Source: Pseudomonas sp. PDM04 (GTDB lineage: Bacteria > Pseudomonadota > Gammaproteobacteria > Pseudomonadales > Pseudomonadaceae). Taken from it: a DNA stretch of 64,000 bases. Positions 9,146 to 18,777 of this stretch are shown piece after piece. The stretch is from positions 682,001 to 746,000 of the forward strand of contig NZ_JACVAI010000004.1 in NCBI RefSeq assembly GCF_014851765.1, given 5' to 3'. A model generated the notes under the pieces. It did no database searches, was not told the DNA's origin, and saw nothing but the letters and a program-made list of their open reading frames with translations. Both the position numbers and the translations under genes were made by a program. Each line of letters begins with the position of its first letter. Position 1 is the stretch's first letter.

Positions 9146-9229
9146 CCCTATCGCGAGCAGGCTCGCTCCCACATGGGTTCTGCGGTGTCCACAATACCCT
9201 GTGGGAGCGAGCCTGCTCGCGATCGGGGG
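9146..9229. repeat. REP inverted pair (REPIN) B
   Basis: TATCGCGAGCAGGCTCGCTC at 9149 faces GTGGGAGCGAGCCTGCTCGC at 9201. It sits between the Na/Pi cotransporter and the M16 peptidase gene, whose open frame runs upstream into the repeat only by chance. Confidence 0.95.
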
Positions 9230-9274
9230 CTGACTGACGAAACGGATCTGCGACTGATTGCCTGGAAGCTCCTT

Positions 9275-10654
9275 ATGCGTTGTCTGTTGTTCGCCTGCCT
9301 GTTGTTGGGCTCATTCCCGTTGCTTGCCCTGGACCGCTTCCAGGTCGAGGGCTATACGCTGCCCAACGGCCTGCAATTGCTGCTCAAGCCCGGCAACGAG
9401 CGCGGTCACGTGGCGATTCGGCTGGTGGTCGGCGTCGGCCTCGATGATTTCAGCTGTGCCGACAAAGAGTTGCCGCACTTGCTTGAGCACCTGCTGTTCA
9501 GCGGCATCGACGCCACCGGCGAAGGTGGGCTGGAAGAACGCATGCAGGCGCTGGGCGGTGAATGGAATGCCTACACCAGCAACGCCGACACCACATTCGT
9601 CATCGAGGCCCCGGCGAAAAACCAGCGCAAGGTCCTCGATCTGCTGCTGGCCCTGCTGACCCAGACCCGCATCGACGACAACGCGATCAGCGCCGCCAAG
9701 AAAGTGGTCGAACGCGAGGACGGCGGCCATTACACGCACCTGCAGCGCTGGCTGGACCGGCAGGACCTGGGCCACACGGCGAGCAATCAACTGGCCGTGG
9801 AACTGGGCCTCAAATGCCCGGAGCGGGCCGAAGTCGATCACCTGACCCGCGAGCAACTGGAGGCGGTCCGCAAGGCCTGGTACGCGCCGAACAACATGAC
9901 GCTGGTCATGGTGGGCGATCTGGAACGCCTGCTGCCGGCCTACCTGGAACGGGCCTGGGGCGCGCTCGAAGCGGTTGATCCGAGCGAACACCCGCCACTG
10001 CCGGTGATCCTGGCCAGCGCGGCACATGAACGCACGTTGAGTCGCGGGCTGGTGGGCGACTCGGCCAAACTGCACTGGCTGGTGCCGGAACCGGTGCTGG
10101 ACGATGTGAACGACGCCACCTTCGACTTGCTCAAGGATTACCTCGACTGGGCGCTCTATCGCCAGTTGCGCCTGGCGCATAGCCTGTCCTACGGCCCTTC
10201 CGCCGAGCGCGAGGTGTTTGGCGGTGTGGGCTTCATGAGCCTCAACGCCGACCTCGAACGTGGCGATGTGCCCGAGGCCACGCAGGCACTGGACGCGTTG
10301 AAGGCCGGCTTGCTCAAGGATGGCCTCGATGCGGACACCTTCAACCGCCTCAAGCAGGCCGCCATCGCCCGCCAGGCCTGGGCCGTGCAAGGCAACAGCG
10401 CGCTGGCCGACTATTACTGGAGTGCACTGGGCAACTATGAAGAGGGTCGATTCGCCGACCCTGCCAGGGAGTTGCAGGGGGTGACACTGGTGCAGGCGAA
10501 CAAGGCCATGCGTGAGTTGCTGATGCAACCGGGCTACCTGCGGATCGAGAAACCGTTGCTCGGTGACGACTCATTCCTGGGAACGGTTGGCGCTGTACTG
10601 GGCCTTCTGGTGTTGACCCTGCTGGGTTGGCGCTGGCATCGAAGGACGCGCTGA
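9275..10654 (+). CDS. M16 family metallopeptidase, membrane-anchored
   Basis: 459 aa. A signal peptide (about residues 1-18) leads into an M16 domain with the inverted zinc motif HLLEH at residues 68-72; Glu146 or Glu148 in VVEREDGG, 74-76 residues on, is the third ligand. The inactive second M16 half follows, with YGPSAEREVFGG as its typical segment. The last about 25 residues are a membrane helix plus basic tail (GWRWHRRTR), so the enzyme probably faces the periplasm, tethered to the inner membrane. Catalytic residues are intact; the substrate is unknown. The ATG at 9275 with GGAAG upstream is preferred over a start inside the REP. Confidence 0.85.
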   Translation: MRCLLFACLLLGSFPLLALDRFQVEGYTLPNGLQLLLKPGNERGHVAIRLVVGVGLDDFSCADKELPHLLEHLLFSGIDATGEGGLEERMQALGGEWNAYTSNADTTFVIEAPAKNQRKVLDLLLALLTQTRIDDNAISAAKKVVEREDGGHYTHLQRWLDRQDLGHTASNQLAVELGLKCPERAEVDHLTREQLEAVRKAWYAPNNMTLVMVGDLERLLPAYLERAWGALEAVDPSEHPPLPVILASAAHERTLSRGLVGDSAKLHWLVPEPVLDDVNDATFDLLKDYLDWALYRQLRLAHSLSYGPSAEREVFGGVGFMSLNADLERGDVPEATQALDALKAGLLKDGLDADTFNRLKQAAIARQAWAVQGNSALADYYWSALGNYEEGRFADPARELQGVTLVQANKAMRELLMQPGYLRIEKPLLGDDSFLGTVGAVLGLLVLTLLGWRWHRRTR

Positions 10655-10746
10655 ACGGTCGCCGCTGCCACAGGATCGACTCGCCACACCGGCTCCCGGG
10701 CGGTAACCTGTCGGGGATTTTTCCCACGACTACTGTGAATCGCCGA

Positions 10747-11775
10747 ATGCCTACCCTGACCTTGTTCGTACAGCGCATCCTCGAATTGATGAAGCGCTAC
10801 CCAGGGGTCATTGCGCTCGGTGGTTTCATCTCCGGGGTCGCCAGTTTCATGCTGGTGGATCGCCAGCAAGGGCTGGCGACCTGGATCACCGTCATCATGG
10901 TGCTCAGCTGGATCTGGCTGATGCTGGAAAACAGCCTCACCCGGCTGTTCACCCGCGTCTTCAAGCGGGAAATCCCCCCGCCTTTACTGCGTTATGCAAC
11001 GCAGATGATCCACCAGGAAAGCCTGTTCTTTGTCCTGCCGTTCTTTTTCATCACCACCACCTGGAACAGCGGCCAGTTGTTTTTCACCGGGCTGCTGGGC
11101 CTCGCCGCGCTGATTTCGATCACCGACCCACTCTATTACAAATGGCTGGCGCCACGGCGCTGGGCGTTCCTGGCGCTGCACACGCTGACCCTGTTCGCCG
11201 CGCTGCTGACCGCCCTGCCCGTCATCCTGCACCTGACCACCTCCCAGAGCTTCAAGCTGGCCCTGGGCACGGCCGTCATCCTGTCGTTCCCGAGCCTGGC
11301 GTCGATCTTCCCGATCCGCACGGTGCGCAACGCGCTGGCGATCCTGAGCATCACGGTAGGCATTGGTGGCGTGGGCTGGGTGCTGCGCTCCTGGGTGCCG
11401 CCGGCCACACTGTGGATGACCGACGTGGCGATCAGCACGCAGATGCAGGACCGCACGCCCGGCGACAGCCTGGACGAAGTCAGTGCCGAGCAGATCCGGG
11501 GCGGCGGACTCTATGCCTACACCGCGATCAACGCGCCGCGCGGACTGGACGAGCGGATTTATCACGTCTGGCAATTCAACGGCAAGGAAGTCGACCGCAT
11601 CGCCCTGGACATCCACGGCGGGCGCAAGGAAGGCTACCGCGCCTGGACCCACAAGCAGAATTTCCCCGGCAACCCGGCGGGCAACTGGCAGGTTCGTGTG
11701 TTGACCGAGGACGGGCAGTTGATTGGCGTGCTGCGTTTCAAGATCACGGACAGCACACCGACCAAAGAAAAGTAA
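10747..11775 (+). CDS. DUF5924 family membrane protein with C-terminal DUF2914 domain
   Basis: 342 aa. Residues about 15-220 hold six or seven hydrophobic segments; residues about 250-335 form a soluble domain with the DUF2914 pattern IYHVWQFNGKEVDRIALDI, RAWTHKQNFPGNPAGNW and the ending VLRFKI. The function of both domains is unknown. I took the ATG at 10747; the open frame extends 40 codons upstream without a better site. It lies 54 bp before the MCE transport operon in the same direction and might be co-transcribed with it. Confidence 0.75.
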   Translation: MPTLTLFVQRILELMKRYPGVIALGGFISGVASFMLVDRQQGLATWITVIMVLSWIWLMLENSLTRLFTRVFKREIPPPLLRYATQMIHQESLFFVLPFFFITTTWNSGQLFFTGLLGLAALISITDPLYYKWLAPRRWAFLALHTLTLFAALLTALPVILHLTTSQSFKLALGTAVILSFPSLASIFPIRTVRNALAILSITVGIGGVGWVLRSWVPPATLWMTDVAISTQMQDRTPGDSLDEVSAEQIRGGGLYAYTAINAPRGLDERIYHVWQFNGKEVDRIALDIHGGRKEGYRAWTHKQNFPGNPAGNWQVRVLTEDGQLIGVLRFKITDSTPTKEK

Positions 11776-11829
11776 CGTGGTTCGTGCTATTACGTAGCTC
11801 TGCGTAACAGCCGAACAAGCACGGAGCTT

Positions 11830-12978
11830 ATGACCAGCAGCACGACACCCGGCAGTGCCCTCCTGGACACCTCGCACACCCCTGCGCAATTGCGGGTGGT
11901 GGGCGACTGGACGCTCGCCCATTACGCCGTCCTCAAGGACCTGAGCGAAAAGCTGCGCGGGCAGTACGACCACAACACCCACATCGACCTCAATAGCCTG
12001 GGTGCGCTCGACACCGCCGGTGCATCGCTGCTGGTGGAGCTGCTCGGTTCGGAGCGCCTTGGCCGATCCGCCGAACACCCCGACTGCACCTTGTCCTCCG
12101 CAGACCGTGCGCTGTTGCAGACGGTGTATTGCTCGATGACCGATTTTTGCGTGCCGATCAAGGAACCGGAAATCAGTGTCGGCATTCAACTGCTGACCCG
12201 CATCGGCCGTGCGGTGGATGCGGTCTGGCAGGACACCCTGCAGCTGCTGGGCTTCGTCGGCCTGATTCTCGAAACCCTGGTGCGTGGGCTGTTTCGTCCC
12301 TGGCGCTGGCGGATCACGCCCATGGTGGCCCACATCGAACAGACCGGTCTGGATGCGGCGCCGATCGTCGCCCTGCTGACGTTCCTGGTGGGCGCGGTAG
12401 TGGCGTTCCTTGGCGCAACCGTGCTGGCCAACTTTGGCGCGACGGTCTTCACCGTGGACCTGGTGGCGTTCTCCTTCCTGCGCGAATTCGCCGTGCTGCT
12501 GACCGCGATCCTGATGGCCGGCCGTACGGCCAGTGCCTTCACCGCGCAGATCGGCTCGATGAAGGCCAACGAAGAAATCGACGCCATCCGTACCCTGGGC
12601 CTGGACCCCATGGAGTTGCTCGTGGTGCCGCGGGTGCTGGCGCTGCTGGTCTCGCTGCCGATGCTGACGTTCCTGGCGATGCTGTCGGGAATCGTCGGCG
12701 GTGGCGTGGTGTGTGCGGTGTCCCTGGATATTTCCCCGGCGATGTTCCTGTCGCTGCTGCACTCCGACATTGGTGTGCAGCACTTTCTGGTGGGGATCGT
12801 CAAAGCGCCGGTCTTCGCATTCCTCATCGCCGCGATTGGCTGCCTGGAAGGCTTCAAGGTCAGCGGCAGCGCCGAGTCTGTCGGCGCGCACACGACGTCC
12901 AGTGTGGTGCAATCGATTTTCGTGGTGATCGTGCTCGATGCCGTGGCCGCGCTGTTTTTCATGGAGATGGGCTGGTGA
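11830..12978 (+). CDS. MlaE-like lipid ABC transporter permease fused to an N-terminal STAS domain
   Basis: 382 aa. Residues about 1-110 form a STAS-like domain (IDLNSLGALDTAGASLLVEL), the part played in E. coli by the separate protein MlaB. Residues about 150-382 are an MlaE-type permease with the family segment REFAVLLTAILMAGRTASAF and NEEIDAIRTLGLDPMELLV. It forms the membrane core of an MCE-type transporter moving phospholipids or other lipids between the membranes. First gene of a tight four-gene operon; its stop overlaps the next start (GTGA). Start follows GGAG. Direction of lipid movement is not readable from sequence. Confidence 0.92.
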   Translation: MTSSTTPGSALLDTSHTPAQLRVVGDWTLAHYAVLKDLSEKLRGQYDHNTHIDLNSLGALDTAGASLLVELLGSERLGRSAEHPDCTLSSADRALLQTVYCSMTDFCVPIKEPEISVGIQLLTRIGRAVDAVWQDTLQLLGFVGLILETLVRGLFRPWRWRITPMVAHIEQTGLDAAPIVALLTFLVGAVVAFLGATVLANFGATVFTVDLVAFSFLREFAVLLTAILMAGRTASAFTAQIGSMKANEEIDAIRTLGLDPMELLVVPRVLALLVSLPMLTFLAMLSGIVGGGVVCAVSLDISPAMFLSLLHSDIGVQHFLVGIVKAPVFAFLIAAIGCLEGFKVSGSAESVGAHTTSSVVQSIFVVIVLDAVAALFFMEMGW

Positions 12979-13778
12979 GTCGTCTACCCCGAGCGCCCTC
13001 CGAGGCGGTGATCGAAGTCCGTGGGCTGTGCAATCGCTTCGGCCGGCAGAGCGTGCACGAGAACCTCGACCTGGATTTGTACAAGGGTGAAATCCTCGCC
13101 GTGGTCGGTGGTTCCGGCAGCGGCAAATCGGTGCTGCTGCGCAGCATTGTCGGCTTGCGCCAGCCCAGCGAAGGCCTGGTGAAGGTGTTTGGCAAGAACC
13201 TGCCGGCCCTGTCCGAGCACGAACGTTCGCTGGTCGAGCGGCGGTTTGGCGTGCTGTTCCAGAAAGGCGCGTTGTTTTCTTCGCTGACCGTCACCGAGAA
13301 CGTCGCCCTGCCCCTGATCGAGCACGCCGGCCTCAGCCGCGACGATGCCGAGCATCTGGCGGCGGTGAAACTGGCACTGGCCGGCTTGCCGCTGTCCGCT
13401 GCGGACAAGTACCCCGCTTCGCTGTCCGGCGGGATGATCAAGCGCGCGGCGCTGGCCCGGGCCCTGGCGCTGGACCCGGACATCCTGTTTCTCGACGAAC
13501 CGACCGCCGGCCTCGATCCGATTGGCGCGGCGGCCTTCGATCAATTGATCCTCACCCTGCGCGATGCGCTGGGCCTGAGTGTGTTGCTGATTACCCACGA
13601 CCTCGACACCCTCTACACCATCACCGACCGCGTGGCGGTGCTGGCGCAGAAGAAAGTGCTGGTGGCGGGCGCCATCGATGTCGTCTCGGAAACCGACGAT
13701 GCGTGGATTCACGAATATTTCCACGGCCCCCGGGGCCGCGCAGCGTTGACCGCTGCTCAACAGTTGAAAGAGGTCTGA
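12975..13778 (+). CDS. MlaF-like ABC transporter ATP-binding protein
   Basis: 267 aa, starting with GTG at 12975 that overlaps the permease stop. Complete ATPase: Walker A GGSGSGKSV near residue 47, Q-loop LFQKGALFSSLTV, signature LSGGMIKRAALARAL, Walker B ILFLDEPTAGLDP and the switch histidine in LITHDLDTL. The LFQ.GALF and SGGM forms are typical of MCE-linked ATPases. It powers the permease encoded just upstream. The next gene starts one base after its stop. Confidence 0.95.
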   Translation: MSRLPRAPSEAVIEVRGLCNRFGRQSVHENLDLDLYKGEILAVVGGSGSGKSVLLRSIVGLRQPSEGLVKVFGKNLPALSEHERSLVERRFGVLFQKGALFSSLTVTENVALPLIEHAGLSRDDAEHLAAVKLALAGLPLSAADKYPASLSGGMIKRAALARALALDPDILFLDEPTAGLDPIGAAAFDQLILTLRDALGLSVLLITHDLDTLYTITDRVAVLAQKKVLVAGAIDVVSETDDAWIHEYFHGPRGRAALTAAQQLKEV

Positions 13779-13779
13779 C

Positions 13780-14718
13780 ATGGAAACCCGAGCCCATCAT
13801 GTGTTGATCGGCCTGTTCACGGTGATCGTGGTGGCAGGTGCCCTGCTCTTCGGTCTGTGGCTGGCCAAATCCAGTGTCGACACCGAGTTCAAGGACTATG
13901 AGGTGGTCTTCAACGAGGCGGTCAGCGGCCTGTCCAAGGGCAGCTCGGTGCAGTACAGCGGAATCAAGGTCGGCGATGTGGTGGCCTTGCGCCTGGACCC
14001 GAAAGACCCGCGTCGGGTGCTGGCACGGATTCGCCTGGGCGGCGATACCCCGATCAAGGAAGACACACAGGCCAAGCTGGCGCTGACCGGGGTCACCGGC
14101 ACGTCGATCATCCAGCTCAGCGGCGGTACACCGCAGAGCCCTGCGCTCAAGGGCAAGGACGGCGAGCTGCCGACCATCGTCGCCTCGCCCTCGCCCATCG
14201 CGCGCCTGCTCAATGACAGCAACGACCTGATGAGCGGCGTGAACATGCTGATGCACAACGCCAACCTGCTGTTCTCCAGTGAAAACGTCGAACGCATCGG
14301 CAAGACCCTGGAACACCTGGAACAAACCACCGGCACCATTGCCGAGCAGCGCGGCGACATCCGCCAGGCCATGCAGCAACTGGCGTCGGTCGGCAAGCAG
14401 GCCAGTGTCATGCTGGAACAGACATCGACGCTGATGCGCAATGCCAATGGCTTGCTCAACACCCAGGGCAAGCAGATGTTCGGCAGCGCCGAGCAGGCCA
14501 TGAAGTCGTTGGAACAGAGCAGCGCGACCATCAATAAATTGCTCAGCAGCAATCAGGATTCACTCAACAACGGCATGCAGGGCCTCAATGGCCTGGCGCC
14601 TGCGGTGCGGGAATTGCGTGACACCCTCACGTCGCTGCGGGCCATCTCCCAGCGCCTGGAAGCCAACCCGAGCGGTTACCTCCTGGGCACTGACAAGAAC
14701 AAGGAGTTCACGCCATGA
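13780..14718 (+). CDS. MlaD-like MCE domain protein
   Basis: 312 aa. One N-terminal membrane helix (about residues 8-28) anchors it in the inner membrane. The MCE domain follows at about 38-118 (DYEVVFNEAVSGLSKGSSVQ, then SGIKVGDVVAL and LTGVTGTSIIQLSGG). A long helical segment runs to the C-terminus (about 150-312), expected to form part of a hydrophobic tunnel in the periplasm. It is the substrate-binding and bridging part of the transporter. Its end overlaps the lipoprotein start by four bases (ATGA). Confidence 0.93.
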   Translation: METRAHHVLIGLFTVIVVAGALLFGLWLAKSSVDTEFKDYEVVFNEAVSGLSKGSSVQYSGIKVGDVVALRLDPKDPRRVLARIRLGGDTPIKEDTQAKLALTGVTGTSIIQLSGGTPQSPALKGKDGELPTIVASPSPIARLLNDSNDLMSGVNMLMHNANLLFSSENVERIGKTLEHLEQTTGTIAEQRGDIRQAMQQLASVGKQASVMLEQTSTLMRNANGLLNTQGKQMFGSAEQAMKSLEQSSATINKLLSSNQDSLNNGMQGLNGLAPAVRELRDTLTSLRAISQRLEANPSGYLLGTDKNKEFTP

Positions 14719-15338
14719 AGTTGAGCCACATTGCCCTCCTCGGCGCCCTGGCGTTGACCAGCGCCTGCTCGATCCTGCCCAAGGCCGAGCCGGCCGATGT
14801 GTATCGGTTGCCCTCGTCCCAGAGCAGCGCAGTCGCCGGCCACGGCACTGCGCAACCCTGGTCGCTGCGCCTGACCAAGCCGCAGGCCAGCGAGGCGTTG
14901 AACAGTCGCAACATCGCGGTGATCCCCCAGGGCGACCTGATCAGCAGCTACAAGGCATCCCGCTGGAGCGATCCGGCCCCGGAGCTGCTGCGCAATCGTC
15001 TGCTCGATGGGTTTCAGCATGACGGCCGGGTGTCGTTGTTGAGCACCGACGACAGCAACTTCCAGGCCGACCTGGAGCTGGGCGGTACACTGCAAGCCTT
15101 CCAGACCGAGTATCAGGGCACGACGGCCAGCGTGGTGGTGCGCCTGGATGCATTGCTGGTGCGCGGCTTCGACCAGCGCATCCTTGCCAGCCGCCGCTTC
15201 GAAGTGCGCCAGCCGCTGCACGACGTGAACGTGCCATCGGTGGTCACCGGGTTTGGCCAGGCGAGTGATCAACTGACAGCGCAGGTGGTGGGCTGGGCGG
15301 TGGAGCAAGGGCGCAAGGTTGCGCCAGCGCGACCGTAA
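14715..15338 (+). CDS. ABC-type transport auxiliary lipoprotein (PqiC/YmbA-like)
   Basis: 207 aa. Lipoprotein signal with lipobox LTSAC (Cys at about residue 19), so probably anchored in the outer membrane. The rest fits the ABC transport auxiliary component family (RNIAVIPQGDLISSYKASRW, RLDALLVRGFDQRILASRRF). In the PqiABC system this family supplies the outer-membrane end of the MCE lipid path. Last gene of the four-gene operon. It meets the nucleoside-gate gene tail to tail 29 bp on. Confidence 0.9.
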   Translation: MKLSHIALLGALALTSACSILPKAEPADVYRLPSSQSSAVAGHGTAQPWSLRLTKPQASEALNSRNIAVIPQGDLISSYKASRWSDPAPELLRNRLLDGFQHDGRVSLLSTDDSNFQADLELGGTLQAFQTEYQGTTASVVVRLDALLVRGFDQRILASRRFEVRQPLHDVNVPSVVTGFGQASDQLTAQVVGWAVEQGRKVAPARP

Positions 15339-15367
15339 AACCCTGCAGAGATCAATGTGCGAGCGGG

Positions 15368-16597
15368 TTAGCCGAAGAACCAGTAGCAAACCCCGATGGC
15401 GCCGAGCACCCCGGCCAGCTCCGCCAGCAACGCACACCCCACTGCATGCCTGGCGCGCTGAATCCCCACCGCACCGAAATACACCGCCAGCACATAGAAG
15501 GTCGTCTCGGTGCTGCCCTGAACCGTCGCTGCGACCAGCGCCGGGAAGCTGTCCACGCCTGAGGTCTTCATGGTTTCGATCAGCATGGCCCGGGCAGCGC
15601 TGCCGGAAAATGGCTTGACCATGGCCGTCGGCAGCGCGTCGACGAAACGCGTGTCCCAACCGGCCCATTCCACCAGGTGGCGAATGCCGTCGAGGCCGAA
15701 GTCCAGCGCCCCGGAAGCACGCAGCACGCCTACCGCACATAGCATCGCCACCAGATAGGGCAGCAGGTTCTTCGCCACGTCGAAGCCTTCTTTCGCGCCT
15801 TCGACGAACGCTTCGTAGACCTTGACCTTGCGCAGTGCACCGATGAGCAGAAACAGCATGATCAGCCCGAACAACGTGAGGTTGCCAAGGATCGACGACA
15901 GGCCCGCCAGCGCGGTGGCCGACATCGTTCCCAGCAACGCCATGAAGCTGCCCAGCATGAGCGCGCCGGGAATCAGGTAGGCCAGCACCACCGGATCCCA
16001 GACCCGCAGGCGTTGCATGAAGGCCACGGCCAGGAAGCCGACGATGGTCGAGCAACTGGTGGCCAGCAGGATCGGCAGGAACACCAGCGTCGGGTCAGGC
16101 GCGCCTTGTTGCGCGCGGTACATGAAGATGGTGACCGGCAGCAGGGTCAGGGAAGAGGCGTTGAGCACCAGGAACAGAATCTGCGCGTTGCTGGCGATGG
16201 TGGCGCTGGGATTGAGCTCCTGCAGCGCCTTCATGGCCTTGAGGCCAATCGGCGTGGCGGCGTTGTCCAGGCCCAGGCCGTTGGCGGCGAAGTTCAGGGT
16301 GATCAGGCCAATCGCCGGGTGGCCGGGCGGCACTTCCGGCATCAAACGCAGGAACAAGGGGCCCAGCGCCCTGGCCAGCCATTCGACGATCCCGGCTTTC
16401 TCGGCGATCCGCAGGAAGCCCAGCCAGAGGGTGAGGGTGCCGAACAACAACACCATGACCTCGACCGACAACTTGGCCATGGCGAAAATGCTCTCCACCA
16501 TCGCCGCAAAGATCCCGGCGTTGCCACCGATCAGCCACTGCGCCAGCGCCGACACGGCCGCCACGATGAAGAAGCCAAGCCACAGGCCATTAAGCAT
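15368..16597 (-). CDS. Nucleoside recognition (Gate) domain membrane protein, SpmA-SpmB-like fusion
   Basis: 409 aa, hydrophobic throughout. Two gate-type domains occur in tandem, resembling the spore maturation proteins SpmA (N-terminal; FAANGLGLDNAATPIGLKAM) and SpmB (C-terminal; VKPFSGSAARAMLIE and TVQGSTETTFYVLAVYFG) joined in one chain. Such fused proteins are common in Gram-negative bacteria that do not sporulate; the transported compound is unknown. Monocistronic: it is preceded by the gltP terminator and faces the MCE operon. Confidence 0.85.
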   Translation of the reverse strand: MLNGLWLGFFIVAAVSALAQWLIGGNAGIFAAMVESIFAMAKLSVEVMVLLFGTLTLWLGFLRIAEKAGIVEWLARALGPLFLRLMPEVPPGHPAIGLITLNFAANGLGLDNAATPIGLKAMKALQELNPSATIASNAQILFLVLNASSLTLLPVTIFMYRAQQGAPDPTLVFLPILLATSCSTIVGFLAVAFMQRLRVWDPVVLAYLIPGALMLGSFMALLGTMSATALAGLSSILGNLTLFGLIMLFLLIGALRKVKVYEAFVEGAKEGFDVAKNLLPYLVAMLCAVGVLRASGALDFGLDGIRHLVEWAGWDTRFVDALPTAMVKPFSGSAARAMLIETMKTSGVDSFPALVAATVQGSTETTFYVLAVYFGAVGIQRARHAVGCALLAELAGVLGAIGVCYWFFG

Positions 16598-16646
16598 CAG
16601 TCAATCCCCCCAAAGATGCGCGAATGATAGCGGGGCGGCCAGAAAC

Positions 16647-16676
16647 GACAAACCCCGGATTGCTCCGGGGTTTGTC
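16647..16676 (-). terminator. Rho-independent terminator downstream of gltP
   Basis: A perfect 13-bp stem, GACAAACCCCGGA / TCCGGGGTTTGTC, with a 4-nt loop. On the minus strand it is followed by GTTTC. It sits between gltP (upstream) and the nucleoside-gate gene (downstream). Confidence 0.85.
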
Positions 16677-16768
16677 AGCGCGATGTACACCGATCATTGT
16701 GGCAACGAGCCCGCCCGCGAGGAGCGCATTCGATTGATGCGCCGCTGTCGCGAACAGGCTCGTATGGA

Positions 16769-18100
16769 TCAATTGCCGACGGTTTCGCCCATTGGCAATT
16801 TTTCCTTGCTGCGCCAGTGCGGCAGGGAGTTCCAGTAGCGCTGGCCCTTGGCGTCGTCGTACATGCCTTCCCAGCGCGCGATGACCAGCACGGCCAGGGC
16901 GTTGCCGATCACGTTCAGGGCGGTACGCGCCATGTCCATGATGCGGTCGACACCGGCGATGAACGCCAGGCCTTCGAGCGGGATGCCAACGCTGCCCAGG
17001 GTTGCCAGCAGCACCACGAAGGACACACCCGGAACGCCGGCGATGCCTTTGGAGGTGACCATCAGCGTCAGCACCAGCAGCAGTTGCTGGCTGATCGACA
17101 GGTCGATGCCATAGAGCTGGGCAATGAAGATGGCAGCGATGCTCTGGTACAGGGTCGAACCGTCGAGGTTGAACGAGTAACCGGTCGGCACCACGAAGCT
17201 GCAGATGGCTTTCGGCGCACCGTAGGCTTCCATCTTCTCGATCACGCGCGGCAGCACGGTTTCGGAGGAGGCGGTGGAGTAGGCCAGCACCAGCTCATCC
17301 TTGAAGATGCGCATCAGTTTGATCACCGAGAAGCCGAACAGGCGAGCGATCAGGCCCAGGACCACGAAGGCGAAGAAGATGATCGCGACGTAAACCAGGA
17401 TCACCAGCTTCGCCAGTGGCAGCAGCGAAGCGAAGCCGAAGTTGGCCACCGTGACCGCGATCAGTGCGAAAACGCCGATCGGGGCGTAGTTCATGATCAT
17501 GTGGGTGACCTTGAACATGCTTTCCGACACGCCCTGGAACATCGTGACCAACGGATCGCGCAGTTCCGGCTTGAGGCTCGACAGGCCGAGACCGAACAGC
17601 ACCGAGAAGAAAATGATCGGCAGCATCTCGCCGCGGGCCATGGCCGCGAAGATGTTGGATGGGATCAGGTTGAGGATGGTTTCGATGAACGCATGTTCAT
17701 GCTGCACTTCGGCGGCGGTGGCCTGGTACTTGGAGATGTCCACCGTGCCCAGGGTGCTCATGTCGATACCGGCGCCCGGGTGGAACAGGTTGGCCAGCAG
17801 CAGGCCGACCACGATGGCGATGGTGGTGACGATCTCGAAGTAGACGATGGTTTTCAGGCCGATGCTGCCGAGTTTCTTCGCATCGCCGACACCGGCGATC
17901 CCGACGACCAGCGAGGAAATGACGATCGGGATCACGATCATCTTGATCAGACGGATAAAGATATCGCCCGCCGGTTGCAGGACGTTGCTGATCCACCAGG
18001 CCTTTTCGGCACTGAAATGGTTGAGCAGCGCACCGATTGCAATCCCCAACACCAGACCGATGAGGATCTGCCAGGCGAGGCTGAGCTTTGCCTTCTTCAT
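16769..18100 (-). CDS. gltP: Glutamate/aspartate:proton symporter GltP
   Basis: 443-aa inner-membrane carrier of the dicarboxylate/amino acid:cation symporter (DAACS) family, taking up L-glutamate and L-aspartate with protons. Family signatures are present: the serine-rich STASSETVLPRVIEKM in the first re-entrant loop region, SFNLDGSTLYQSIAAIFIAQ, and SKGIAGVPGVSFVVL near the second loop, followed by AGVDRIMDMARTALNVIGN. The length is normal for GltP. It stands alone: terminator downstream, and a 709-bp region without a recognised gene upstream. In P. aeruginosa gltP also lies a few genes before algB. Confidence 0.94.
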   Translation of the reverse strand: MKKAKLSLAWQILIGLVLGIAIGALLNHFSAEKAWWISNVLQPAGDIFIRLIKMIVIPIVISSLVVGIAGVGDAKKLGSIGLKTIVYFEIVTTIAIVVGLLLANLFHPGAGIDMSTLGTVDISKYQATAAEVQHEHAFIETILNLIPSNIFAAMARGEMLPIIFFSVLFGLGLSSLKPELRDPLVTMFQGVSESMFKVTHMIMNYAPIGVFALIAVTVANFGFASLLPLAKLVILVYVAIIFFAFVVLGLIARLFGFSVIKLMRIFKDELVLAYSTASSETVLPRVIEKMEAYGAPKAICSFVVPTGYSFNLDGSTLYQSIAAIFIAQLYGIDLSISQQLLLVLTLMVTSKGIAGVPGVSFVVLLATLGSVGIPLEGLAFIAGVDRIMDMARTALNVIGNALAVLVIARWEGMYDDAKGQRYWNSLPHWRSKEKLPMGETVGN

Positions 18101-18286
18101 ATCTTTACCCTTACTTCAGTTTGACTCGGACTGATGCGCAAACTGGACCGCTCGTGGCGAAAAAGTCGTGTGCATCCGCCCCCGTATAAGGTGCCCCGGA
18201 GCGTTTTTATGGCTCTCTGGCAGCTGAAAAAAGGCGCAACTATTCCGATGCGAGGATGCGGCGTCTAATGCCGTAAACGACTACCC

Positions 18287-18303
18287 CATGCCGAATCGGC
18301 ATG
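18287..18303. repeat. 17-bp near-perfect palindrome
   Basis: CATGCCGAATCGGCATG: 8-bp arms around one central base, too tight for an RNA hairpin and shaped like an operator. It lies about 190 bp upstream of gltP. No regulator is known to me for this exact site. Confidence 0.5.
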
Positions 18304-18777
18304 AGGTTTATGTGCCAAAAGCGACGTCGCAAATGGTTCGAAGGTGACATTTCGGTTAATGAAGTGCCGTGAACCGGTCATCTCCGACGAGATTGGATGT
18401 TTTTTGATCAGTTGGGTAATGGGTTTTTCGAGGAATAATCCGACAGCGAGTCGCGACAAAACGCCGCGAAACAAGGTGTGTTTTTCTCGATGTACGGTCA
18501 CGCGTCAAATGCTGGAAAAGCAGTTTCCGGCAGAGGATGGGAAAGGAGAGGGTAACGCAGCGAAATGGAACGGGTCGCCTTGGCAGTCGATCGACCCTTC
18601 AAGCTCTTCGCAAGCCCGTCGTGCCATGAGCGGACGACGAACTTGCGTAGCAGCTTTTTCCTGACCCGGCCCTTGCGCAGGCACTCCCTGTACCCGTAGG
18701 TCACTCCGCCCCTGAAACAGGCAGAACGTCCCGGCCCCCTGGTCATGCGTCGGCCTTCCTCAGGCGACGCAGCAGAG

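Noticed and set aside
9173..9274. Upstream extension of the M16 peptidase frame
   Set aside because: Encoded by REP B; it would bury the signal peptide, and the ATG at 9275 has its own ribosome site.
10984..12912. 642-codon minus-strand frame opposite the DUF5924 and MlaE-like genes
   Set aside because: Low-complexity His/Arg/Gln-rich translation typical of antisense shadow; both genes beneath are well supported.
16697..16765. REP-like inverted stretch downstream of gltP
   Set aside because: Only short partial matches (GAGCC...GCTC) to the REP core; too degenerate to call.
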